DNA from: Anastrepha obliqua
Taxonomy: Eukaryota > Arthropoda > Insecta > Diptera > Tephritidae
Reading direction: 5' to 3'
DNA: 64,000 nucleotides
NCBI RefSeq assembly: GCF_027943255.1
Contig: NC_072893.1
Location: 127,595,784-127,659,783 of the forward strand
A program made the translations under genes and the position numbers. Positions 46,361 through 59,645 of this stretch are shown here, in pieces. How positions within the stretch are numbered: position 1 is the stretch's first letter; each line of letters starts with the position of its first letter. Below the pieces are notes generated by a model, which saw nothing but the letters and a program-made list of their open reading frames with translations, searched no databases and had not been told where the DNA came from.

Positions 46361-47617
46361 ATGTGCGACGATGTTGTAGAATTTGACGAGTTCATCAAAT
46401 ATGAACTGACTAAGGATTGCGACTCTGTGGAAGAAGAGACCTTTATATACGAAGTAGAAGACGAGGTGGAGGTGGAGCAGCTAGAAGATGTGACGATAAA
46501 GCCAGAATCTATTATAATGGAGGTTATCGAGGAGGACGACACTGAGCAGGGTTATGAGGTGACTGAGGGGCTAGTGGAAATTGCGCCTGAGTCGCTGCCC
46601 GCCGATGTAGAATACATTAAAGAAGAAGAAATTGAACAAAAGCCAGAGGTGGAGCGTTCGCCGAATGATGTACCTAAAGGCCCAAAACGATACCTGCTCT
46701 TTGACGAACTTGTTGCCAACATTGTCGACTATGATCTTGATGATACTCCTATTGTCGAATTCTCCTTGTCGAACCCTGATACAGACGAGAAACTACCTGT
46801 CGAATGTGGCATTTGCCCCGATGTAATGCACAAAGCAAAACTCGCTGCCCATCTCAAAACACACCTTGTACCCGGAACAAATCGCTATGCCTGTATTTAC
46901 TGTGACAAATCATACAAAGATCATAGTTACTTGGCTGGACATTCACGCCGACACATGGGCATTCGGCCATATGTGTGCGAACCATGTAAGCTGTACTTCT
47001 CAACAAAGCAAGACCTGCGTGTACATAATCAACGACGCCACCAAGAAAAAGAACATATTTGTGAGATCTGTGGCAAAACATTTTCACAAAATACAATGTT
47101 GAAGCGACATCGCGAGTCCACACATGAAAAGATGAGGCGTTTCCAATGCGACCACTGTCCCAAAGCATACTACAAGAATTTTTCACTACAGGAACATGTT
47201 CGGAATGTACATATGGGCAATAGACGAATGCTGGTGTGTCCTTTTTGTGGAATGCAATGTCGAGACGCCCACAAGATGGCTCGGCATCGCAAGCTGCTCC
47301 ATCTCAACCAAAAATACTTCCATTGTGAAATTTGTCAAGAAGAATTCACAGATATAAGCTACTTTGATGCGCATAAACGTTCCATACAGTGTCGAAATAA
47401 CACGCAACGAAAGTTAGAAGAGGAGCAACTGTTACAAAACCACGCAGAGGAGGAACAAATACTACTGCAGCAACAGGAGGAGGAAGATCATCCTGTCGAG
47501 GAGGTGGAGCAAAAGCAAGAACTGCATTTTGTAGCACAACAACAAGATGAATTACAGCTACAATCACAAACAGACGAGCTTTGTTATGAAATTACAGTAG
47601 TGAATAGCGATAATTAA
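46361..47617 (+). CDS. C2H2 zinc-finger protein, seven fingers
   Basis: A single-exon gene of 418 residues, probably a sequence-specific DNA-binding protein of the nucleus. The N-terminal ~110 residues are strongly acidic (EEETFIYEVEDEVEVEQLED) with no ZAD visible. Seven C2H2 fingers run from about residue 148 to 360, among them CGICPDVMHKAKLAAHLKTH, YACIYCDKSYKDHSYLAGHS, HICEICGKTFSQNTMLKRHR, FQCDHCPKAYYKNFSLQEHV and LVCPFCGMQCRDAHKMARHR. The last one ends in Cys rather than His (HKRSIQC). The C-terminus is rich in Gln and Glu, as in activation domains. ATG 46361 is preceded by AAAACAAT, a fair fly start context, and an AATAAA signal lies at 47725. It is convergent with the next zinc-finger gene. 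The orthologue is not recognised. Confidence 0.9.
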   Translation: MCDDVVEFDEFIKYELTKDCDSVEEETFIYEVEDEVEVEQLEDVTIKPESIIMEVIEEDDTEQGYEVTEGLVEIAPESLPADVEYIKEEEIEQKPEVERSPNDVPKGPKRYLLFDELVANIVDYDLDDTPIVEFSLSNPDTDEKLPVECGICPDVMHKAKLAAHLKTHLVPGTNRYACIYCDKSYKDHSYLAGHSRRHMGIRPYVCEPCKLYFSTKQDLRVHNQRRHQEKEHICEICGKTFSQNTMLKRHRESTHEKMRRFQCDHCPKAYYKNFSLQEHVRNVHMGNRRMLVCPFCGMQCRDAHKMARHRKLLHLNQKYFHCEICQEEFTDISYFDAHKRSIQCRNNTQRKLEEEQLLQNHAEEEQILLQQQEEEDHPVEEVEQKQELHFVAQQQDELQLQSQTDELCYEITVVNSDN

Positions 47618-48254
47618 ACACAAACTTTAAACTGAAAACAGAAAACTAATATATGGTAATAATAGCCTTCAACTCCGCAACTTGCGTACTATATGATAGA
47701 TGTATAGAAAAGTAATATGCGTTTAATAAATTGATATTTTCACAATGTTTCCATTGATTAATAAAGAATAACTAATTTAAACAATAGCAAATATAAAAAA
47801 AGATTTTCATTATAAGTTGGAACAAGAAATTTATTTATGAAAAATCAATAAAATTAAGAATATGCGAGTTCTTTATTCTAAGGTGGAGAATGTATGTACA
47901 TATGTAGCTTTTAAATTATAGTGTAAAATATTATAATTATTAATTTTAATGATATTTGTTTGATGGCAGAGTCCAAGAACTGACCAATTTTCATAAATGC
48001 TTAACTGAAACAAAATCTAAATTTATATCTTAAATACTTATACTTACAAACAAAATATAAATACTTAACACATATTTATCATCATAATATAAATAAATAT
48101 GTAATTTCATGTACTTCTGAAATACTTAAGCTCGAACAATATGTCTTTCCTCTGATACTCATACAGCACTATGTAATACAATTTAGTTCGATTTTCACAA
48201 CAAAATTCTTGTGAGATATTCACTTGGCGTACTAGAGTTCATAAATAATCAAAT
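47618..48254. other. Shared 3' flanks of two convergent zinc-finger genes
   Basis: AT-rich; AATAAA at 47725-47730 serves the upstream gene. No other feature seen. Confidence 0.45.
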
Positions 48255-49543
48255 TCAAAGAAGTTCTAACATTGTTTCACTTTCTGCTTCCTCGAGCGCT
48301 TCGATCGTTGTTATTGCATCTGCATCAGCATGCACATAACTTTGATGATCTAGTAATGATTTCTTATTTTTAAATTCTAATTTGCAACGCTTACATTCGT
48401 ATTCTAGGTCCGCAGTATCATTAGTTATTTCTGTGGTAAGGGTGTTGCTTACTCGACCGTTACCGCCTCGCACTATGTCATGTTTGCTCTTTTCATGCCA
48501 TATTAAGGAAGGTTTTTGATTGAATCGCATATTACAAATGCCGCATTCGTAACGCAAAGCGTTTTCATGCAACTTCATATGATTCCGTAGCGATTCAATT
48601 CTTGTAAATGTTGCTTTGCACTGGTTGCATTTATGATTACGTTCCCGTGTATGCACCACAGCATGCTTTCGTAACTGATGACCATCATAAAACAGCTTTT
48701 CACATTTATCACACTTATGTTTTCGTTCACCAAGATGTCGCTTTTCATGAATATTTAATGCACCATTCGTTACAAACCCGAAACCACAATATGTGCACAC
48801 AAATGGCCGTTCGCCGGTGTGCCGTCTGATATGTGCACGTAATTCAGTGCGTGTGAAAAACCGTTTATTGCACTCCGCGCAGGGAAACGGTTTATTGTTC
48901 AAGTGTCTTCGTTCATGTCGGCGCAAATTTATTATATTTGCAAAGTCATAGCTACAAAATTTACATTTATATTTTCTTTCTTCTCCAGGATGTCTCGGAT
49001 ATTTGTAAACAACAGATCGAAATTTTGAGCTTTCTTCTCTTGGTGTATCAGAGGGAGGGTTTGATAGCTTTTTCTAAAAAATATAAAGCGAGTTTGATGA
49101 CTACATGGGACAGTTTTCAATTGAATGTCACTTACATTTTCTGGCGGATGCTGAGCAGTTTCATTCTGGCTGTCCACATTTACACGACACATGGATATTT
49201 TCACCGGCATATTTTCATCATCGATTATGTTCTCAAATACTTTGGCGCCAGCGGCTGAACTGATTTCCGCCGAATAACTACTATCGCCTACGACATTAGT
49301 GTCTGTCAATATGTCAATATACTCTTGTTCCGCAACTTCTTCATCATCATCATATTCCATCGATTCCGTATTCAGTTCTTCAAGAATGTCAACATTATCA
49401 AAGTGATTATCAAAAATGTGGTTGAGGAACTTGTCATAAGCACTGAATTTCTCACTGCAAAACTTGCACTCTAGTATCATAAGGTAGTTATTTGTGATAT
49501 ACACTTCTCCACAGTGATGCCTTTGATCTGCAATTGCAGCCAT
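48255..49543 (-). CDS. C2H2 zinc-finger protein (tandem pair, member 1), two exons
   Basis: The exons are 49543-49136 and 49073-48255, joined by a 62-bp GT-AG intron in phase 0, giving 408 residues. The intron reads open in one frame, which hides the junction. The N-terminus (HCGEVYITNNYLMILECKFC) holds a first C2H2 finger ending HIFDNHF. An acidic stretch follows (YDDDEEVAEQE), then seven fingers from about residue 172: YKCKFCSYDFANIINLRRHE, FPCAECNKRFFTRTELRAHI, FVCTYCGFGFVTNGALNIHE, HKCDKCEKLFYDGHQLRKHA, HKCNQCKATFTRIESLRNHM, YECGICNMRFNQKPSLIWHE and YECKRCKLEFKNKKSLLDHQ. Linkers such as HTGERPF are classical. It is likely a nuclear DNA-binding regulator. It is paralogous to the gene at 50216-51291, with the same intron position. 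No ZAD is seen. Confidence 0.9.
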
Positions 49544-49750
49544 CCTTAAGGTATATTCGTAAGAAATTTTTATTTAAAAAATGCACTGCGCTATGACTTG
49601 ACGACATAAGAGTTTATAATTGTCGACTGAAACGAAATGCTTCTTCTTCTTCTTCTTAAAATATGTGTTCACGGTCAAGTTTACTAGAGACTTCTCAAAG
49701 GCCTACTATAGGTGCGATATAATATTTGCTTGTAAAAAGGCGTGAAAATA

Positions 49751-50017
49751 TCGTCCCCTTAGTATAACAATAGCCTATGTGCTCATAGACTATTATTTTT
49801 TTATTGAATTTTTGGATTCTCCATCGTCGATTTTATATGTGGTCAAAATTTTGTCAAATTCTAGTTCCACAAAGTGGGTCAAAACGTCAGTCAAAAAATA
49901 ATAAATATTTACAGACATAACGAGATTTGAGTGAGAGCTACTTTCAACAAAAAGTTTGAAATTCATTTTCTCAAAACATCAAAAAATGTATAGGCTATTT
50001 TAATACTAAGGGGACGA
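49751..50017. mobile_element. MITE with ~28-bp inverted termini
   Basis: A 267-bp non-coding element between the two paralogous zinc-finger genes. The left end is TCGTCCCCTTAGTATAACAA and the right end, as reverse complement, TCGTCCCCTTAGTATTAAAA, both followed by TAGCCTA. That is two mismatches in 27-28 bp. TA lies on each side (49749-49750 and 50018-50019), fitting a Tc1/mariner-type target duplication. There is no open frame. Confidence 0.75.
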
Positions 50018-50215
50018 TATAATATATTAAACAATTTAAATAGAAGAAAACTCAAATACCTTTTTGCAACACAACCGTTAAATATATAGAAAAAAACGTT
50101 TCAAATTTTAAGGAATTATTTGGTACAATTTATTTATGAATAATGCTTAACAGTAAATGCTATGAATATTTGCGCATCTGCAATGAATTTTTTTAATGTT
50201 ACATGTAATAAATAA

Positions 50216-51291
50216 TTAAGTCGATTCACATTCACCTCCGATGGGATCATTGGTCTGGGCAGAGCTTTTGTCTTCGATTTCTTCGCGGAGAACATTATGC
50301 TTATTCTTCACATGCCATAACATGGTGGGCCTTTGATTAAAACGCATATGACAAATGATGCATTCATATCCTAATTTATTTTCATGCAATTTCATATGAG
50401 TTCGCAATGTTTTCTGCCGACTAAACTTGGCTTGACACTTTTCACATGAATAATTACGTTCCTGCGTATGTACAACAGCATGTTGTCGTAGCTGATAGGC
50501 ATCGAAAAAACTCTTTTCACATTGATCACATTTATGTTGTCGCTTTCCAATATGCCGTTTTTCGTGCATAGTTAATGTTCCAGCAGTTATAAAACCCTTG
50601 CCACAATATGTACAAACAAAAGGCTTTTCGCCGTTGTGCCGCCTTATATGCGTGTTCAATTCCGTGCGCGTATAGAAAGCTTTATCGCATTTTAGGCAGG
50701 TGAAGGGCTTTATAATATTGTGACGTTGTTCGTGGCCAGGCAAATTATGAAGTCCAGAAACTGCAAAGCCGCATATTCTACACTTGTATTTCCGATCGGC
50801 ATCGCCTCCTTTCGAAGTAGTCGAACATGTTCGCAATGTTCGTATATTTGGATTTGAAGTTTTGGAAGGCTCCTCCTCCTAAAAAAATTTTACATGTAAA
50901 TGGAATTTTTAAAATAGTGTTCAAAACTTACGATTATATCCTCTAACACCACTGCATCATCTTCCATTGGTACTAGCACATCTGTTATCAAATCTTGTTC
51001 GTCAGTTCCATACGGAAAATCTTTCAATGTTGTCGAATCGATTTCTACGTATTGGTTATCTTTTGGAAGCTCAACATTATTTTGCTCTGGCTCAGATGCG
51101 CGTTGCTTAGGGCCGCTCTTTGATTTTTCGGCTGAATTCCAATCATCAAAGTGTTTTTCAAATATATGATCCAGAAATTTAGTATAAACTCCGAACTGTT
51201 CATTGCACGATTTGCACTCAAGAATCATACTAAAATTGGACGTAATAAATACTTCGCCACAGTGAAATCTTTGCACTGTCGCCGCAGCCAT
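50216..51291 (-). CDS. C2H2 zinc-finger protein (tandem pair, member 2), two exons
   Basis: The exons are 51291-50932 and 50878-50216, with a 53-bp GT-AG intron in phase 0, giving 340 residues. It begins MAAATVQRFHCGEVFITSNF and has an N-terminal finger (LECKSCNEQFGVYTKFLDHI, then HF) nearly matching that of the neighbour at 48255-49543. A variable acidic spacer precedes six further fingers: YKCRICGFAVSGLHNLPGHE, FTCLKCDKAFYTRTELNTHI, FVCTYCGKGFITAGTLTMHE, HKCDQCEKSFFDAYQLRQHA, YSCEKCQAKFSRQKTLRTHM and YECIICHMRFNQRPTMLWHV. It lacks the final finger of its paralogue and stops 25 residues after the last one. It probably binds DNA in the nucleus. The pair arose by tandem duplication; the member in Drosophila is not recognised. 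A TTTATT at 50129-50134 is a possible poly(A) signal. Confidence 0.9.
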
Positions 51292-51631
51292 AACTATTGT
51301 TAAAATATATTTTTTATTGGTAATCGAAACAAGCGTACGACTCTATAACAATGCTTTTAAATGTTTACAGTAATACGCGGAGCAATGATTTTGGAAAATA
51401 TATTCTTTTATTTTGTTATTTGTCAAAAATGATAGAATGTATTCAATTCGTTTTGGATATTTGTTGGGACAGAACGATAATCGATAATTTTGTTCAATAT
51501 ATTTCATATCTTAAGAGATGTTCACATATGGGAAATTATCGAGCCAGATCTCGATGATTAATCCAACCGTTTATAGATAAGTTTAATTACCTGTCAAGTT
51601 TGCGTACATTTATTGTTGCTCAGAGATTTTT

Positions 51632-51743
51632 GTTGTTGTAAACATTCCCCACACATATACGGGGAATCCTGTTAAAGTGACAGTCCTTGGCTGAATATAA
51701 ATCCGGGTCGTTCCGGCACGTTGCACCGACTATCATTGGAACG
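51632..51743 (-). mobile_element. SINE-B copy 4
   Basis: Near-complete on the minus strand. Head CGTTCCAATGATAGTCGG, then CGGAACGACCCGGATTTATA, GCCAAGGACTGTCAC, the stem-loop GATTCCCCGTATATGTGTGG..GGAATG and a tail ending TTTACAACAACA. The ATGCTG motif before the tail is lost. Confidence 0.8.
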
Positions 51744-52329
51744 TACTCTGAGATTCATGTTGCTTAGTTCATATTGACGTTGGATAAATACTATATAGGA
51801 GAACGGCAAAAAATGCATCAATTCACTTAGGGTCACTTTTTTGGTGCTAGTTTAACTGTAGTAGCTTTTTAAGCAGTGTTTAACCCTGCAAAATTGAGAG
51901 TCCTGCGCTAACAGGCCAACGCTATTGTGTGTATCGCCGAAAAGACGAAAGTATTCATGTTAAAATTTTTCAAGGCAAATCTATAAAAGATGGTAGAACT
52001 AGAGCATCAACAACATTACATGTATTTGGTTTTTGCGATTCAATTTAAAGAAAATCTACTCTGCTCCCAAACCTGAATGAATTCGCCTTGCCGGCATCCA
52101 TTTTTGTTCTTGTAACTTTGTTCTTGATGTTTCCAACAAAACTAAATAAATAATCGAAATCAGGATTGCACACCGAAAGTTATCATAATAACCCTATGGT
52201 TATTAATAAATCCAGAATGACTGAGTGTAATCATGTAAAGTAAATAGGTTGCTTCCTGTTTCCATTAAAATCATCTAGACCAAATGAAATTATTTCATAA
52301 GAATCATTTCATGCTCCGTGAACACTACT
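51744..52329. other. Intergenic DNA
   Basis: No recognised gene or element before the deleted LINE-A copy. Confidence 0.35.
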
Positions 52330-53484
52330 ACACGCTTAGACTTAGTTTTCTGAACTGCAACGCACTCACGAGCACTGAACTGCAACGGACTCACGAGCAA
52401 GATTGACGAAATAGTCGACTTCATGAGCCGGTATGGTATCAAGATAGCTGCGGTCCAAGAGACAGAACTGTCGGGCAATGACATTGATGGCCTATGCACA
52501 AAAGTAAACGACTGCAACTTCAGGTACACGTCGATGATACCCCAATACCGACGGTAAACAACCCCAGAATATTGGGAGTCACCTTTGACAGCTTGCTCTC
52601 CTTCTCTGCGTATACAACCGCTATTGCAACGAGAGTACAGAATCGCAACAAGGTCCTCAAGTCGCTTGCCGGCAGCACTTGGGGCAAAGACAAAGAAATG
52701 TTGCTGTCGACTTTCAAAGCAATAAGCCGACCGCTTCTTAACTATGCTGCGCCTGTCTGGTCGCCTGGAACTAGTGATACGCAGTGGACGAAGCTCCAGA
52801 CCTGCCAAAATACTACAATTAGGACCGCGACAAAATGTCTCCTGATGTCCCCCATACAACACCTGCATGACGAGGCTCACATGCTTCCTGTGAAGGAGCA
52901 TAACAAACTGCTCAGCAAGCAGTTTCTGCTAGGGTGTCACCGTAGGCCTCACCCATGCTTGTGCCTGAGCCACCTCCCAGGCACATCAGGAGGCACTTCC
53001 TCAACTACGTGGACGAGATCCTGAACAAAACAGACAGACCACTCCAGGATCGGACAGTGTACAGACAGGCCATAAACGACATTCATCGGGAGACCCCTAC
53101 CACCTTCTTAAGCTCCCGACTCCCGAATGCCGTTATCGGAGTCCAACCACCACCAATTGCAGACGAAGAGCTCCAGCTTCCCCGAGAGTCCCGCGTAACC
53201 TTGGCACAATTACGTTCTGGATACTGTTGCAGGTTAAACTCCACCTAATCCAGAATCGACCCCGACATACTAAACATATGCCCGGCATGTGAAGTCACCC
53301 CGCACGGCACTAACCACCTTTTCACATGCCCCATCAAACCCACTCATCTAACACCTCTCTCCCTCTGGACCCAACCCGTCGAACCAGCCAGTTTCCTGGG
53401 CCTACCGTTAGATGAGTTAGACGAAGACGACCAGTGATTACACTACACTGACAGGGCAAAGATACTGCTACATCAACAACTTAG
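52330..53484 (+). mobile_element. LINE-A copy with internal deletions
   Basis: Endonuclease start (LQLNCNGLTSKIDEIVDFMS-type, about 52378-52455) joined directly to reverse-transcriptase sequence (SGNDIDGLCTKVND, 52470-52512). A second deletion then jumps to LQLQVHVDDTPIPTVNNPRI. The C-terminus is present and frameshifted (LAQLRSGYCCRLN), and the 3' end is GATACTGCTACATCAACAA. A short tandem duplication of CTGAACTGCAACG..CTCACGAGC occurs at 52350-52400. Non-functional. Confidence 0.85.
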
Positions 53485-56164
53485 TTTCCCCCATTTCTAG
53501 CAAACATGAGAGATTACAGCCATTCGAAACCAAATTGTGAGAGTAACTTCGCCTGCCACGTTATATGGGAAATGGCGCCCACACATATAACACGTACTCT
53601 TACAGTCATCCAATCCATCCACATCATTCGTTTTGTGTTTCACAAAATTAACTTTAGCTTAATAAGTTCCCCTCAAAAATTGTTTTTTTTTACCAATCAG
53701 TCGTTGTTCAGACGGCAAAGTAACATGCTATAGTATAGTATTCCTAAAAGCATCTAAATTCGATAGAAACTTGGATGGTAATATAGAAAACCCTTTGAAA
53801 CTTCGACTTTTGCAGTATCGGGCAACCCACATTCCTTCTGTTAAAGGTTTCGACCAAAGTGGCGCTAGTTTATTTATCATTTTAACCAAATTTCAACGTA
53901 CTTTCTTGCAGATTAATTAAAAAACTCCCCCACAATTAAATTCTAAAACCGTCCTTCAAAGAAATACGTCCGTACCAAGCAGCTTACAATGTATTCCAAC
54001 TCCGAATATAATATTTTTATTTTAGCTTTATTAGGTTTAGTATTATTTTTATTGATATAGTGACGTATGCATATACTCGTATTGTGTAATTATAGAGCAA
54101 TTAATCGGGACTTAGATTCACTTATATTTTATGAAGCTAATAGCAAAAATCAATATCAGAACTGCATTTTACAGGAAAAACAATCGCACAAATATTAATA
54201 ACATAAACACATGTTTTTTTTTTTTTAATTTTTCTTAAACTTAAAAAAAAGCGTAACTGAAATCAATATTTATTCTCTTTCTGTATAGCAAAAAAAAAAA
54301 AAAAATCAATTGGCATTGCGCTGCAACAAATTTAATTTTTGCTGTAATATTTACATTTTTAGTAAATCTTCGATGTGGCTACGAAATATTATATATTCGG
54401 ACACGTTTTAAGGGGCTGGTTTATTTTTTATTTAGTGCAGCACGGTTTGAGCCGATTAAACGAAAACTGCAGATATTATAGTTAAAAATCTTATTATGTA
54501 AAAACGTATGGCAGTTTAATTGTTTGACTTTGACTTGAATCGTAATTTGGCCATTGATGTCATGACGCGGGATCACAGTGTGGTGTGGATATACGTATGT
54601 ATGTATGTATTTAATAGAATTTCTATGCAAGTATGTAAAGTTTATTGCATCATATATAACAACTATTTACTGAATAATTTGCAGTGTTTTCGTTTAACCA
54701 GCTCAAAATGTTTTCAAATATTTTTCAAATGCACATATGTTTGCAACAAATTATACATACATATATATATGTATGTATGTGTAATTAATAGAAAAGATCA
54801 ACAACAAAAAATGTACGTACGAGTATGTTGTAAAAGAAATACAAAAAGTGTAAGTATTATAATAATATAAATTAGAGAACTAATTCCCTTTTTGTTTGCC
54901 AACTAAATGAAAATTACATATATTTTTAGATTTCAATAAGCTTAAAATATAAACAAGTACTTTAGTGATTTTTTAATGCACAGAACTATTGTTAAAGCAT
55001 AAAAACAGAATAGAGAACATTTTGAAGTTTTCTTATACATTTTTAATATTCAATATTTTTTCTTTTTTAATTAAATGGTTTGCTAACATTTACAGCTAAT
55101 ATCCCGCAGCTTTCAGCCAATTTTCCAGTTTTACAATTTACAATCTGCTTAAAAATTTAGATTTTCCACAATCTGCTTCCAGCAAATATTCAAAAATTAA
55201 TTGTTTTTTTTTTTGTGGTTTCGTATATATAATTGTTGTGTTGTATGGGTTAACATGTACTAGATACATGTATGTAAGTTTGTAAACGGTACAAAATCTA
55301 TTGTTAAAACTTTAAAATCTAAAAGCTCTTATTTTTTTGTATTTACTTTTCTCCTATTTTCAACTGCTTTGCTACTTGGTAACATTTCTGCTGTTATTTA
55401 TAAGATATACTCTGGTGTGTATGTGTATGTTAGTTGAAAATGTCCTTCAAGTTCATTGCAAAAATACAATACGCGCATTACACAGCGATAATGCTTTCAA
55501 AATTGTTGGTTCTATTTATACTTATTTCAATTATAAATTTTATGTTTTTTTTCTATATTAATTTTATATCTGTTCTTATGTTTATACCTTCGTCATAATG
55601 TAACCATAGAAGGTTACCACATGCATGTATGTATTTATCCATGCACTCATCTTACTAATCTGCATATCTATTATTTGCAAAAAATGTGATTTATCTTTTA
55701 ATTTCAATTTGAGCTTATTAGCCATTAATCAATAATTAAAAATTTAATGGTTTGGGCGTAATTGAAAGAAATATGTTCTATGTTTGTAGCAATTGAGTAT
55801 GTATTTGAAAGCTTTAAAAGCTTAAAACATGTTTTAAATTCTATAAAAAAATTGTAGTCCTGTAATTGAAGGGGTCTTCTACTTTGTTGACAAATCCAAA
55901 GCGAAAGTATTGATCACTGGATCACTGCACACAGAGCATACAAAACTGAAGTATCTTCTGAGAGTCTAGGTCTGATATTTTAGACCTGATATTTAAGAGA
56001 AAGTGTCAAAAATATATAAATATCGAAAATTTACCACAAATTTTGAAAAATGAAAATAGTTACTATGAAGAAAAAAGTTCTTTCTATATGCTCCAAGGAT
56101 CGAATCTCTCATTAAATTCTCGAAACGAATTAATATCTTGGACCAAAATCTATAGTAAAAAATC
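53485..56164. other. AT-rich intergenic DNA
   Basis: Long A/T-rich tract with TATGTATG simple repeats (54594-54610, 54758-54780). No supported gene; open frames are short and low in complexity. Confidence 0.4.
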
Positions 56165-56280
56165 TCGGTTAGGTGGGGAAATCATATAATATAATGAGCT
56201 CTAGGGCAACATAACGGACCCAACTTGCGGTCTATGTGGCACTCCGATGCGGGGTCAACCTTAAACCAACCAACCAACCA
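56165..56280 (+). mobile_element. Probable LINE 3' end with (AACC)n tail
   Basis: CGGTTAGGTGGGG, CTCTAGGGCAACATAACGG, ACCCAACTTGCGGTCTATG and GATGCGGGGTCAACC, then AAACCAACCAACCAACC. The GC content differs from its surroundings and the tetramer tail looks like a retroposon end. The family is not identified. Confidence 0.35.
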
Positions 56281-56374
56281 TATGCTCCAACCTTCATGTA
56301 TCTTAATTAATTGGTAATTATGTGCAAACATAGGCTCTCACTTTGTAGGCCATCGATTACTATCAATTAATGCT

Positions 56375-56380
56375 TTTATT
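56375..56380 (-). terminator. Smox: Poly(A) signal of Smox
   Basis: TTTATT on the plus strand is AATAAA on the minus strand, about 60 bp after the Smox stop codon. Confidence 0.5.
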
Positions 56381-56439
56381 TAAGCACTCCTACCTTCTAT
56401 ACAGCTTCCACTTCGTTTCACACACTTAAATTTTACATT

Positions 56440-59455
<3,016 letters not shown>

Positions 59456-59645
59456 AGCGTACACTTCTGTTAGGTGTTTGGCCTAGCTCCTCCTCCTATT
59501 TGTGATGTGCGTCTTGATGTTGTTCCACAAATACAGTTTCAAGCCGACTCCGAATATTTTTTATGAGGAGCCTTTCTTTTCATGGCTGAAATACACTCGG
59601 AGGTTTGTCATTACCTGCCGAGCGGCGACCGCTATTAGAAAAAAC
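59456..59645 (-). mobile_element. SINE-T copy 6 (5'-truncated)
   Basis: Reverse-complement SINE-T: plus strand CTAGCGTACACTTCTGTTAG, GTGTTTGGCCTAGCTCCTCC, GTGCGTCTTGATGTTGTTCC, CACTCGGAGGTTTG and GAGCGGCGACCGCTATTAG. A short deletion removes part of the middle (after CACAAATACAG). Confidence 0.8.
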
